From assembly GCA_964532085.1 (NCBI GenBank), contig CAZHHH010000030.1:1-23245 (forward strand): a DNA stretch of 23,245 nt, in the 5' to 3' direction. Below are positions 8,273-17,525 of this stretch, piece after piece. Below the pieces are notes generated by a model that was not told where the DNA came from, made no database searches, and was given only the letters and a program-made list of their open reading frames with translations. Numbering within the stretch: the first letter of the stretch is position 1; the number at the start of each line of letters is the position of its first letter. The translations under genes were made by a program, and so were the position numbers. Origin of the DNA: CAZHHH01 sp964532085 (GTDB lineage: Bacteria > Bacteroidota > Bacteroidia > Bacteroidales > Marinilabiliaceae).

Positions 8273-8279
8273 AGCAACT

Positions 8280-9170
8280 TTATAAAAAACTATTTAATTT
8301 GTCTACAATTCTAACTGTTTCAACAGCCTCTTTTACATCATGTACTCTTAAAATATTTGCACCTTTTTGCAGAGCTATTGTATTCAAAACTGTTGTTCCA
8401 TTCAATGCCTCATCAGCAGTAATACCTAAAAAATTATATATCATCGATTTTCTTGATACTCCAACTAAAATAGGCAGTTCAAAAAGTCTAAATTCATCTA
8501 TTTTACTATATAACTCGTAATTATCATCTAATGTTTTACCAAAACCAAAGCCTGGGTCAACAATAATATCATTGACACCTTTTGAACGTAACACATCAAC
8601 TTTTTTTGCCAAAACCAGCGAGACATCTGCAATTATATCATCATATTTTGGATTATTCTGCATATTTTGTGGTGTCCCTTGCATATGCATCAATATATAC
8701 GGAACATTTAGACGTGCTATTGTGTCAAACATATTGTCATCCAAATCTCCACCAGAAATATCATTTATAATATCTGCGCCACCCTCTTCAACCGAAGCAA
8801 TGGCAACATTAGAGCGAAATGTATCAACTGAAATAATAAGAGATGGATAATTCTCTCTAATCGTCTTCAATATTGGCAAAAGTCGTGATATCTCCTCCTC
8901 TTCTGAAATGTGAACTGCATTGGGCCGTGATGAATATGCACCAATATCTACCATACTCCCACCCTCTTCAACAATTTGAGAAACACGATTTAAAACTTCT
9001 TTATCACTTTCATATCGACTTCCTGGGTAAAAAGAATCTGGAGTAACATTAATTATACCCATAACCTGAGGAGTCTCGATATCTACAATTGTTCCCCTGC
9101 AATTTATGGTTTTTCGCACACTTAATATATTTGAAAAATTATAATGTTTTGATGTCTCTCTATCAATCAC
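8280..9170 (-). CDS. folP: Dihydropteroate synthase
   Basis: FolP joins p-aminobenzoate to dihydropterin pyrophosphate in folate synthesis and is the target of sulfonamides. The 296-residue product shows the two Pfam signatures, IINVTPDSFYPGSRY (about 39-53) and VDIGAYSSRPNA. Also present are DIINDISGG, HMQGTPQNMQ, DPGFGFGKT and the SRKSM loop that binds pterin and pABA. Compared with E. coli FolP it carries about 15-20 extra N-terminal residues; a Met at residue 37 is too late to be the start. It is the first gene of the minus-strand operon folP-cdaA-epimerase-acyltransferase, with a -7-like box about 40 bp upstream. Divergent transcription of the DUF1599 operon begins on the other side of a 194-bp A/T-rich gap. 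Confidence 0.96.
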   Translation of the reverse strand: MIDRETSKHYNFSNILSVRKTINCRGTIVDIETPQVMGIINVTPDSFYPGSRYESDKEVLNRVSQIVEEGGSMVDIGAYSSRPNAVHISEEEEISRLLPILKTIRENYPSLIISVDTFRSNVAIASVEEGGADIINDISGGDLDDNMFDTIARLNVPYILMHMQGTPQNMQNNPKYDDIIADVSLVLAKKVDVLRSKGVNDIIVDPGFGFGKTLDDNYELYSKIDEFRLFELPILVGVSRKSMIYNFLGITADEALNGTTVLNTIALQKGANILRVHDVKEAVETVRIVDKLNSFL

Positions 9171-9209
9171 TTTGACAAATTAGTTTATATTTTAAAAAAA
9201 GTATATTAA

Positions 9210-9217
9210 CAAATATA
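9210..9217 (-). promoter_or_regulatory. Candidate -7 box of the folP operon
   Basis: The minus strand reads TATATTTG, an exact TAnnTTTG match, giving a leader of about 35 nt before folP. A TTTG on the same strand (9245-9242) is a possible -33 element, although 24 bp of spacing is long. Nearby short palindromes, GACATA/TATGTC and AAATGAT/ATCATTT, fall in the same divergent region. Confidence 0.4.
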
Positions 9218-9364
9218 AAGTTTTTTATAGAATTGGACATACAAAATCGTTGTTTTATGTCTAAAATGATATTATACATACAATTTTAAAATCATTTGAA
9301 ATAAAATTAAATAAACTCATCATTTTTTGGTATTTTTACGCCTGCAATTTATTTTAATTTAAAT

Positions 9365-9922
9365 ATGTCTAGTTTACAATTGAAAACAGAAGAACAGTTT
9401 AACAACATAATCAATGTTTGCCGCGAAGTTTTTGAGAACAAAATGAAAGATTATGGAACAGCTTGGCGTATTTTGCGCCCAGAATCAGTTACAGATCAGA
9501 TTTTCATTAAAGCGCAAAGAATTAGAAGCCTCCAAACCAAAGGAGTTTCAAAAGTCGATGAGGGAATTAGACCCGAATTTATTGGCATAGTTAATTACTC
9601 AGCTATGGCTCTTATTCAGCTAGATTTAGGACCTTCAGATTCTCCAGAAATGAATCATGACGAAGCATTAAAATTATTTTTGGGTAAAATAAATGATGCA
9701 AAAGAGTTGATGGACAATAAAAACCACGACTACGACGAAGCATGGCGCAGTATGAGAATTAGTTCACTTGCCGACTTAATATTAATGAAACTTTTTAGAG
9801 TTAAACAGATAGAAGATTTAGATGGCAAAACATTAGTATCAGAAGGCTTAGATGCAAACTATATGGATATTATAAACTATGCTGTTTTTGCTCTTATTAA
9901 ATTAGATTTCCCTGAAGAATAA
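9365..9922 (+). CDS. DUF1599 protein with two tandem domains
   Basis: The 185-residue protein is two copies of the DUF1599 unit (nucleotide-modification-associated domain 1). Copy one is about residues 10-90 and copy two about 100-182. Both have the pattern acidic helix, K-x-x-D-Y-x-x-A-W-R, a leucine-rich helix ending in an Arg-containing motif, and an IINYxxxALIxLD helix. Compare YGTAWRILR with YDEAWRSMR, and IVNYSAMALIQLD with IINYAVFALIKLD. The role is not established; the domain name comes from occurrence near nucleotide-modification genes, and I infer no reaction. No signal peptide or membrane helix is seen. It leads an operon, 29 bp ahead of the membrane protein gene and then tpiA. Confidence 0.85.
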   Translation: MSSLQLKTEEQFNNIINVCREVFENKMKDYGTAWRILRPESVTDQIFIKAQRIRSLQTKGVSKVDEGIRPEFIGIVNYSAMALIQLDLGPSDSPEMNHDEALKLFLGKINDAKELMDNKNHDYDEAWRSMRISSLADLILMKLFRVKQIEDLDGKTLVSEGLDANYMDIINYAVFALIKLDFPEE

Positions 9923-9951
9923 TTTTTAATTTTTCACAAAAACCATTTAAA

Positions 9952-11348
9952 ATGAAAGATTTTCTTAAATATTTAAGTAGAATTTTTGTTGGACTAACTT
10001 TTATTTTCTCAGGATTTGTAAAAGCTGTGGATCCATTTGGAGGAGCTGTTAAATTTCAAGATTATTTTATCGCATTTGGTTTTGAATGGCTNNNNNNNNN
10101 NNNNNNNNNNNNNNNNNNNNNNNNNNNNNNNNNNNNNNNNNNNNNNNNNNNNNNNNNNNNNNNNNNNNNNNNNNNNNNNNNNNNNNNNNNNTTGGAGGAG
10201 CTGTTAAATTTCAAGATTATTTTATCGCATTTGGTTTTGAATGGCTAACATCAACTGCACTTCCTTTTTCGTTTTTATTGATAATATTTGAGTTTGCTCT
10301 TGGATTTTATCTAGTATTTGGGATATATGTTAGACAAACATCATTGGTAGCATTTTTAACAATGAGCTTTTTCACTATACTAACATTAATTCTTGCAATT
10401 TTCAACCCAGTTACCGATTGTGGATGCTTTGGTGATGCTATAATTCTGACTAATTGGCAAACATTTTGGAAAAACATTGTAATTATTCTTCCAACAATAT
10501 ATCTATTTTTAAATAGAGATAAATTTGATGAAATAGAGAATAAACTTTTCAAATATTTTGTAATAATTGCACCAGTAATATACATTCTATCACTGTCAAT
10601 TTATAGTCACAGACATTTGCCCATATTAGATTTTCGCCCATATAAAACAGGTGTAAATCTTGCAGATGGAATGTCAATTCCAGATGATGCAGAACAACCA
10701 GAGTATGAGACACTTTTCACACTTTCTAAAGATGGAATTGAACAAATATTTAAGATAGAAGAATATCCTTATGATGATAGCACTTGGGTGTTTGTTAGTA
10801 GCGATACAAAATTGATTAGTGAGGGATATACACCTCCATTAAATGATTTTTCTGTACTAAATAGATATCAAGATGATTTCACATCAGAAATAGCAAATTC
10901 TGAAGGCAGTCAGATAGTTTTATTATCACCAGATATTAATAAGATATCAGCAAAACTAGCTTATAATATTTTCGAATTATCAGAATCTAGCAAAGAGCAA
11001 AATATACCATTTCGCTTTATAACCTCATCATCACTTGAAGAGATAGAAAAGTTTGAAACTTCAAGCAATATAGTAATTGACGATTATCTTTTTGCAGACG
11101 AAGTAACTATAAAAACTATCATACGTTCTAATCCTGGACTATTAGTAATACACGATGGAACGATAGTTGGCAAATATCATTTTAATGATTTTCCGACTAC
11201 TGAAATTATAAAAAATCCTTTAGCCTTTTCATTAACAAACGATAAAACACGAACTAATAAAACAATAATTTGGATGCATATTTTTGCATTACTTTTTATT
11301 TCAACGATAATTATTAACTTATTTAAAACAATAAAAACAACAAAATGA
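9952..11348 (+). CDS. MauE/DoxX-like membrane protein, interrupted by an assembly gap
   Basis: This is a Bacteroidota membrane protein with an N-terminal four-helix MauE/DoxX-type domain. The start MKDFLKYLSRIFVGLTFIFSG and a conserved Cys pair in TDCGCFGDAI suggest a redox-related role. A periplasmic segment follows, plus a final C-terminal membrane helix before a basic tail. A run of 100 Ns interrupts the gene, flanked by identical 55-bp sequences. Collapsing one copy and the Ns (155 bp) restores a single open frame of 413 residues, whereas leaving them in shifts the frame. I therefore annotate one intact gene. Its stop overlaps the tpiA start by four bases (ATGA), which indicates translational coupling. 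Function is unknown; disulfide or electron transfer is only an inference from the MauE family and the CGC motif. Confidence 0.8.
10037..10091 (+). repeat. Left copy of 55-bp duplicate at assembly gap
   Basis: These 55 bases are identical to 10192-10246 and directly abut the N run. The arrangement looks like two contigs ending in the same unmerged overlap, not a biological repeat. Confidence 0.9.
10092..10191. other. Assembly gap of 100 Ns
   Basis: Exactly 100 unknown bases, a conventional placeholder for a gap of unspecified size. Both sides carry the same 55-bp sequence, so the true gap is probably negative: the contigs overlap and no sequence is missing. Confidence 0.95.
10192..10246 (+). 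repeat. Right copy of 55-bp duplicate at assembly gap
   Basis: Identical to 10037-10091. The reading frame entering position 10092 on the left equals the frame entering 10247 on the right, so merging the copies keeps the gene open. Confidence 0.9.
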
Positions 11349-12100
11349 GACAAAAAATTGTAGCAGGAAACTGGAAAATGAACATGACTGTTCAAGAAGG
11401 TATTGAGTTAGCAAAAGAAGTTAACAGCAAAGTTGATTCAATCGATTTAAAATGTAAAGTAATCTTAGGAACTCCGTTTGTTCATATTACAGAAGTTGTA
11501 AAAGCTGTAAATGCAGATAAAGTGGACGTTGCAGCACAAAACTGTGCAGATAAAGAATCTGGTGCGTACACAGGTGAGGTTTCTGCCTCTATGGTACAAT
11601 CAACAGGTGCAAAATATGTTATTTTAGGACACTCTGAACGTCGTACATACTACGGTGAGAATAGTGAAATTCTTAAAGAGAAAACTGATTTAGCATTAGC
11701 AAACGGTTTAAAACCTATTTTTTGCATTGGTGAAGTATTGAGCGAAAGAGAAGCTGACAAACATTTTGATGTTGTTAAATCTCAAATTGCAGATGCTTTA
11801 TTCCACCTTTCCGCTGATGAGTTTAAAAACATTGTTTTAGCTTATGAGCCTGTTTGGGCTATTGGTACTGGTGTTACAGCTACTTCTGACCAAGCACAAG
11901 AAATGCATGCATTTATCCGTAGCATATTAGTTGAAAAATATGGTGAGGAAGTTGCAAATAGCATCTCTATCCTTTATGGTGGAAGTTGTAATCCTGGTAA
12001 TGCAAAAGAACTTTTTGCTAATCCAGATGTAGATGGTGGTTTAATTGGAGGTGCATCTCTAAAAGCTGATGATTTCTTAGCAATTATAACTGCATTTTAA
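11345..12100 (+). CDS. tpiA: Triosephosphate isomerase
   Basis: TpiA interconverts dihydroxyacetone phosphate and glyceraldehyde 3-phosphate in glycolysis and gluconeogenesis as a cytosolic dimer. The 251-residue length is normal. The active site is complete: Asn9 and Lys11 in GNWKMN, the catalytic His in LGHSERR, the catalytic Glu in AYEPVWAIGTG (flexible loop 6) and the phosphate-binding YGGSCNPGN plus GGLIGGASL at the C-terminus. The start codon overlaps the stop of the preceding membrane-protein gene as ATGA, so it is the third gene of the DUF1599 operon, closed by a hairpin terminator just downstream. Its codon use is more uniform than that of its upstream neighbour, consistent with high expression. 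Confidence 0.98.
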   Translation: MRQKIVAGNWKMNMTVQEGIELAKEVNSKVDSIDLKCKVILGTPFVHITEVVKAVNADKVDVAAQNCADKESGAYTGEVSASMVQSTGAKYVILGHSERRTYYGENSEILKEKTDLALANGLKPIFCIGEVLSEREADKHFDVVKSQIADALFHLSADEFKNIVLAYEPVWAIGTGVTATSDQAQEMHAFIRSILVEKYGEEVANSISILYGGSCNPGNAKELFANPDVDGGLIGGASLKADDFLAIITAF

Positions 12101-12118
12101 TCTAAAATATTTTTAAAT

Positions 12119-12159
12119 AAAAGCTGTCAAAACTAATTATAGTCATTTGGCAGCTTTTT
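12119..12159 (+). terminator. Intrinsic terminator after tpiA
   Basis: AAAAGCTGTCAAA (12119-12131) pairs with TTTGGCAGCTTTT (12146-12158) with one G-T wobble and a 14-nt loop, ending in a T run. It separates the tpiA operon from prmA, whose start is only 22 bp further on. Confidence 0.8.
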
Positions 12160-12180
12160 ATCTTTTTAGCAAAATATATT

Positions 12181-13020
12181 ATGAAATATTATCAAACAAA
12201 AGTAGAGTTAACTCCATTTATGCAGGAAGCTGCAGAAGTTTTAATGCAACTTATGGCAGATGTTGGATATGAAAGTTTTGAAGAAACCGACAATGGATTT
12301 AATGCATATATTCAAGAACAATCATTTTCTGAAAAGATTACAGATGAAATAGATTTTCCATTTAAAAATATTAATATTGCTTACCAACACAATGAATTAG
12401 AGGAAAAAAATTGGAATGAAGAGTGGGAAAAAAACTATTTTCAACCGATAGTTATAAATAACCAAGTGATTGTAAAAAGCACTTTTCATGAAGTTCAAGA
12501 ATCATATCCTATAGAAATTCTGATTGACCCAAAAATGTCGTTTGGTACAGGGCATCATGAAACAACCTCAATGATGATTGAGCATATTTTAGAACTTGAT
12601 TTTGAAGAAAAAAGAGTTTTAGATATGGGATGTGGAACTGGTATTTTAGGAATATTAGCTTCAAAAAGAGGTGCAAAAGAGGTTATTGGAGTTGATATTG
12701 ATACTTGGTGTATAGATAATAGTGAGGAAAATTGCCAATTAAATAACATTAGAAATATGGATGTAAAGCTTGGTGATGCCTCAACTCTTGTGCAACACAA
12801 CCCATACGATATAATATTAGCAAACATAAATAAAAACATACTACTTGAAGATATCTCCCATTACACTTCTAAGCTAGTAGAAGGAGGTATTTTAGTAATT
12901 AGCGGATTTTATGAAAATGATGAAATTGATTTGGAAAAAGTCACAAATAAATATTCTTTAACAAAATTAAACCAAAAAGTAAAAAACAATTGGACAGCTA
13001 TTTCGTACACTAAGAGTTGA
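12181..13020 (+). CDS. prmA: Ribosomal protein L11 methyltransferase
   Basis: PrmA is an S-adenosylmethionine-dependent methyltransferase that trimethylates ribosomal protein L11 at several sites. The 279-residue protein has an N-terminal substrate-recognition domain (about 1-100) and then the Rossmann-type methyltransferase core. The PrmA-specific MSFGTGHHETT precedes SAM motif I, DMGCGTGILG (Gly150 region), followed by the acidic GVDID and the NIN-type motif LANINKN. A terminator hairpin lies just upstream, so prmA probably starts a new unit. I see no exact -7 box in the short gap, and read-through from tpiA is possible. The large secreted-protein gene begins 21 bp after its stop and may be co-transcribed. 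Confidence 0.95.
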   Translation: MKYYQTKVELTPFMQEAAEVLMQLMADVGYESFEETDNGFNAYIQEQSFSEKITDEIDFPFKNINIAYQHNELEEKNWNEEWEKNYFQPIVINNQVIVKSTFHEVQESYPIEILIDPKMSFGTGHHETTSMMIEHILELDFEEKRVLDMGCGTGILGILASKRGAKEVIGVDIDTWCIDNSEENCQLNNIRNMDVKLGDASTLVQHNPYDIILANINKNILLEDISHYTSKLVEGGILVISGFYENDEIDLEKVTNKYSLTKLNQKVKNNWTAISYTKS

Positions 13021-13041
13021 GTCTAATTAGTTTTTAAAATA

Positions 13042-16000
13042 ATGAGGTTTTTATATATATCGTTAATAATATTTCTTGCGTTTCATACAAAATCATTTTC
13101 TCATAATGAGTTTTTTACATCACAAGGTGAAGATAATTTTGTAAAAGCCATTGATAATGTTTTCTCTGTTTCTGCAGAAAAAAAGATACGAAAAGAGTTT
13201 ATAAAAGAACTCACACTCTTCTGGAACTCTCCTGAAACAGACACTGTTATTAAAAATAACATGATGACAGTGTGTGATAGAATACACTTAAAAAATGGCC
13301 GTCCCTTTCCTGATTATTATGATTATATAAACACCATTTTTGAATTTCAAAAAAACGATATTTTAATTCAATCATACAGTGAATGGCATAAAGGATTAAT
13401 TAGCTTTTTAGAGATTCCAAAATTTCAACTTCGTCATGCAATTCCGCTGTATAGACGTACACAAGGAGCTCTTCTTAAAAATGAAATATACTCTACTTCT
13501 GCAATTAAGTGGAAAAGTAGTAATGATAATCTAAAATTTCAGTTTACCGACTCACTTTATATTGTGACAGACTTAACAACAATATACTGTGAATCAAGCA
13601 ATGACACTATTGATATAAAAGATACAAAAGGGAAAGTAAATATTCTAACAGGATTCTGGGAAGCAGACAATGGCAAAATTGATTGGTCAAGACGTGGATA
13701 TAAGCCACATGAAATTTATGCAAACTTCGACTCTTACAATATAAATATGAATAGAAATGAGGTATTTATTGACAGTGTAATGTTTTATAACTCATTTTAC
13801 TTTAACTATCCTTTAAAAGGAAAAATTCACAACAAAATTGTAAATGCGGTTAGTTCGTCATATCCAAAGTTTGAATCTTACGAGCAATTTTATAAAATCC
13901 CTAATATTCAAAAAGATTTTCATTATGAGGGCGGTTTTTCTCAACATGGAGCTAAATTCCTTGGTTCTGGAACTCCAGGGCATCCAGCAAAAATTGAGAT
14001 TTATAAAAATGACACATTATTTGTCACTGCACAATCACTCTACTTCTCACTTCGTGATGACCAGATTGTAAGCAATAGTGCTGAAGTAAATATTCATTTT
14101 GATACAGATTATATCTATCATCCAGGTTTGCATTTTAAATATATGGCAAAAAACCGCGAACTTCATCTTATTAGAGACGGTGAAGGTATGGGGCAAAGTC
14201 CATATTTTAATACTTACCATAATATAAGTATGGTCACTCAGCTTTTAAAATGGAAAATAGATGATAATATAATAGAACTTAGAATGCTTAGTGGAGCTGC
14301 AAAAAACTATGCTGCATTTGAGTCTATCAGTTATTTTAGAGAAGCTTTTTTCAATAAACTTCAAGGTATGGATGCTATTCATCCACTTCAGGGTTTAAAA
14401 AACTGTTCAAGATATTGGGAAGGTCGCCCATTTACTGTAAAAGATTATGCACATTTTTTAAAAATGCCTGAATACCAAGTTAGGCATCAAATAATGGAAC
14501 TTGCATTTTATGGATTTATAAAATACAATGTTTACACAGATTATATTGAAATTCAAGAACGTCTTGAAGATTTTCTTTTATTTAGAATAGGCAAAAAAGA
14601 TTATGACGTTATAACATTTCGAAGTACTACAGATCAAAATATACCAAATGCAATCATAGATTTAAAAAACTATGATATGATTATTTCAGGTGTACCACAT
14701 GTTTCTATTAGTGATAGGCAAAACGTTCTATTTCATCCAAAAGAAAATGAACTTCTTTTAAAACGTAACCGTCACTTCTCTTTTGATGGTAATATAACCT
14801 CTGGGATGATTGAGCTTTATGGTAATGGTTTTACATTTAATTACGATAAATTCAGAGTTGATTTGACCACAATTGACTCAATGGTAATGCATATGTCTAG
14901 TGGCCAAATTGACCATATGGGACGACCAGTTGTAAATAAAATTAACAACAATATTTCACAGTTTTCTGGACACTTAGAAATTGACAAACCTGATAATAAG
15001 TCTGGAGCAAAGAATTTTGCACACTTTCCACGTTTAACAAGTAGCACTAATTCTTTTGTCTATTATGAAAACACTACTGAACATACTGGTGAATATCAGC
15101 GTGATAATTTCTACTTTCAGCTTGACCCTTTTGAGATTGATAGTGTTAACTTTTTAACAAAAAGTAACATAGTATTTTCTGGAAGTTTTCATTCAGATAT
15201 TTTCCCAGTAATTGATGAAACTTTGGTTGTACAACCTGATTATTCACTTGGATTTACCAAGCAATCTCCACCTGAAGGCTATCCTATATATGATGACAGA
15301 GGTACGTTTACCAATGAAATTAATTTAAGCAACAGAGGATTAAAAGGTGATGGAATTCTCAGTTATATAACTTCTACATCAGAATCAAAAGAGTTTACAT
15401 TTTTACCAAAAGAGACAATTGGTACCACCAACAAATTTGATATTTCTGAACAAGAAGAAGGTGTTGAATTTCCCGATGTTCAAGGTGTAGGCGCATTTAT
15501 CAGCTTCTTACCTTTCGAAGATAGGTTAATTTCTAAAACAACAAATGCCCCTTTTACATTATATAAAAATGAAGCAGGAATTATAGGAGAATTAACGATA
15601 AACCCACATGGTTTAGAAGGTAGTGGACAATTAAATATTCCTCATGCATATTTAACTGCAGATTTATATGATTTGGGACACCATACAGTTATAGCAGATC
15701 CATCAAACTTTAATTTAATAAATAGTGATGATGAATCTGGTGTAAACTTTAGTACTGACAATCTATTATCCACAATAGATTTTCATAGAAGAGATGGCAG
15801 ATTTGTATCCCATAATATTGGAAACAAAGTTGACTTTACTGATCATTTGTATAGAGCTTATATAAGTGAATTCTCATGGGATATGGATAAAAACAACATC
15901 TATTTAGGCTCTAGTGGTTCTGAAGGTAACCGATTTGTATCAACACATAGGCGACAAGATTCTTTAGATTTTATTGTTCCACTAGCTCTTTATGATGTTG

Positions 16001-17484
16001 ACAATAAGAAAATTTATGCTCAAGAGGTTAAATACGTTGATGTTGCAGACGCTAGAATGCATCTTCATGACGGAAACATAACAATAAACCCTAGAGCAGT
16101 TTTAGATAGTTTAATGCAAGTAACTATTCAACTAAAGGATTCAATCCACAAATTTTATGATGCAACAGTACATATTAATGGTAAAAAAGATTATACAGCA
16201 CGTGGAAGATATGAATATATAAACGGCTCAAAGGATAAGAAAGATATTCGTTTTAATAAAATTGGAGTTAATAGAAATAGTAAAACAGAAGCAGAAGGCT
16301 CAATTAGAGAACGTGATTTCTTCACATTTAATCCATATTTTGGGTATAAAGGAGATGTAAAACTTACAGCAAATGATCCTCTACTATTATTTAAAGGTTC
16401 AACACAAATGTTACATCCATGTTCAGAAACTGGCCCAATAGAGTATGTACGATTTGAATCTAAAATTAATCAAGATAGTGTTGTTATTCCAATTGGTAGT
16501 AGAACACAAAATGATGAGTTAGAAAATATCTATGCAAACTTTTTCTTAAATAGAGATTCTAATATTATTTACAGTTCTTTTTTAGAGAAACGTCTTTTTC
16601 ACAGTGATGAACCAATTATCACCGCTAAAGATTTCTTAAGATTTAATGAATTAAATAAAAGTTTTGAAATTTCAAGTGCTGCAAAGTTAGCAAATCCAGA
16701 TACAACTGGTAGTATTATACGTTATTATACAGAAGATTGTAGCGTCTATGGTGAAGGAGTTGTCAATATGGGACTATCATTGGGTCAGATAAAAACCTCT
16801 GCAGTTGGTAATGCTCGCCACCTAAGAGGAGTAAATGATACAATTTGCATAAACACAATGTTTGGTCTTGATTTTATGCTAGATGATGGCTCAATTGATA
16901 TAATGTATAGAGATTTATTATCAAAAGGAGATGATAACAAGGAGGGACTCAATATCATACGATTACAAGAATGGGTGGGCAAAGAGACAGCTATAAAACT
17001 AAATAATGAAGTTAGCACATATGCATCGTTTGAATCATTACCCAAAGAGCATCAGCATCTGTTTGTTTTTGACGACCTCAAATGGAGATGGGATGTTGAA
17101 TCTAAGAGCTATATCGCCGATGGTGATGCCATATTATATTGGACACAAAACAGAATAATTAATCGTAAGTATAAAATAAAAGCTAATATAGTTTTTAGCA
17201 GAAGTGGTAACACTATGAATTTCTTAATAGAAGGGAAAGATAATTTATACTACTTTTTCAGCTATAGAAATGGTATGATGCAAACACGATCATCCAACGA
17301 AAGTTATAATAACAGCATCCAAACAGTAGATGCAAAAGTGAGAAAAATGAAGGTTGGAATTGGTGAACAATCATATAGTTTTATTTTATCTCCACAAAGT
17401 AGAATGAACAGTTTCTTGAGAATTTTCAATAAACAAGATAGCGAAGATTCAGACGAAGATGACGAATTAGAAGATTTTGAGTAG
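13042..17484 (+). CDS. Large secreted protein of unknown function (1480 residues)
   Basis: I do not recognise a named family. The N-terminus is a clear signal peptide (MRFLYISLIIFLAFHTKSFS), so the protein is exported. Residues about 25-120 look helical. From about 130 on, the sequence is dominated by short alternating strands with many Asn, Asp, Phe and Tyr. A compact segment at about 455-515 (SRYWEGRPFTVKDYAHFLKM onward) is predicted helical and resembles a winged-helix fold. Spaced motifs recur, such as FSFDGN (about 580), GLKGDG (about 765) and GLEGSG (about 857), suggesting a repetitive beta-solenoid or bridge-like envelope protein. The C-terminus is acidic (DSEDSDEDDELEDFE) and is not a type IX secretion sorting domain. 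No beta-barrel or lipoprotein Cys is evident. Its start is 21 bp after prmA. Periplasmic or cell-surface location is inferred from the signal peptide only. Confidence 0.85.
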   Translation: MRFLYISLIIFLAFHTKSFSHNEFFTSQGEDNFVKAIDNVFSVSAEKKIRKEFIKELTLFWNSPETDTVIKNNMMTVCDRIHLKNGRPFPDYYDYINTIFEFQKNDILIQSYSEWHKGLISFLEIPKFQLRHAIPLYRRTQGALLKNEIYSTSAIKWKSSNDNLKFQFTDSLYIVTDLTTIYCESSNDTIDIKDTKGKVNILTGFWEADNGKIDWSRRGYKPHEIYANFDSYNINMNRNEVFIDSVMFYNSFYFNYPLKGKIHNKIVNAVSSSYPKFESYEQFYKIPNIQKDFHYEGGFSQHGAKFLGSGTPGHPAKIEIYKNDTLFVTAQSLYFSLRDDQIVSNSAEVNIHFDTDYIYHPGLHFKYMAKNRELHLIRDGEGMGQSPYFNTYHNISMVTQLLKWKIDDNIIELRMLSGAAKNYAAFESISYFREAFFNKLQGMDAIHPLQGLKNCSRYWEGRPFTVKDYAHFLKMPEYQVRHQIMELAFYGFIKYNVYTDYIEIQERLEDFLLFRIGKKDYDVITFRSTTDQNIPNAIIDLKNYDMIISGVPHVSISDRQNVLFHPKENELLLKRNRHFSFDGNITSGMIELYGNGFTFNYDKFRVDLTTIDSMVMHMSSGQIDHMGRPVVNKINNNISQFSGHLEIDKPDNKSGAKNFAHFPRLTSSTNSFVYYENTTEHTGEYQRDNFYFQLDPFEIDSVNFLTKSNIVFSGSFHSDIFPVIDETLVVQPDYSLGFTKQSPPEGYPIYDDRGTFTNEINLSNRGLKGDGILSYITSTSESKEFTFLPKETIGTTNKFDISEQEEGVEFPDVQGVGAFISFLPFEDRLISKTTNAPFTLYKNEAGIIGELTINPHGLEGSGQLNIPHAYLTADLYDLGHHTVIADPSNFNLINSDDESGVNFSTDNLLSTIDFHRRDGRFVSHNIGNKVDFTDHLYRAYISEFSWDMDKNNIYLGSSGSEGNRFVSTHRRQDSLDFIVPLALYDVDNKKIYAQEVKYVDVADARMHLHDGNITINPRAVLDSLMQVTIQLKDSIHKFYDATVHINGKKDYTARGRYEYINGSKDKKDIRFNKIGVNRNSKTEAEGSIRERDFFTFNPYFGYKGDVKLTANDPLLLFKGSTQMLHPCSETGPIEYVRFESKINQDSVVIPIGSRTQNDELENIYANFFLNRDSNIIYSSFLEKRLFHSDEPIITAKDFLRFNELNKSFEISSAAKLANPDTTGSIIRYYTEDCSVYGEGVVNMGLSLGQIKTSAVGNARHLRGVNDTICINTMFGLDFMLDDGSIDIMYRDLLSKGDDNKEGLNIIRLQEWVGKETAIKLNNEVSTYASFESLPKEHQHLFVFDDLKWRWDVESKSYIADGDAILYWTQNRIINRKYKIKANIVFSRSGNTMNFLIEGKDNLYYFFSYRNGMMQTRSSNESYNNSIQTVDAKVRKMKVGIGEQSYSFILSPQSRMNSFLRIFNKQDSEDSDEDDELEDFE

Positions 17485-17504
17485 AATTATAATCAATAAT
17501 TAAG

Positions 17505-17512
17505 TATATTTG
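17505..17512 (+). promoter_or_regulatory. -7 promoter element of the que operon
   Basis: TATATTTG matches TAnnTTTG exactly. Transcription would start around 17518-17520, a few bases before the riboswitch aptamer at 17526, which is the spacing expected if the aptamer opens the mRNA. A TTTG at 17476-17479 is a possible, rather distant, -33 element. Confidence 0.6.
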
Positions 17513-17525
17513 CATTTTAGAAATA

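Noticed and set aside
8299..8850. Several plus-strand frames opposite folP
   Set aside because: They overlap each other and a well-conserved folP sequence; antisense shadows.
10086..10248. Two separate fragmented genes or a frameshifted DoxX-like pseudogene
   Set aside because: The break coincides exactly with the N run, and merging the identical 55-bp flanks restores the frame, so it is an assembly artefact.
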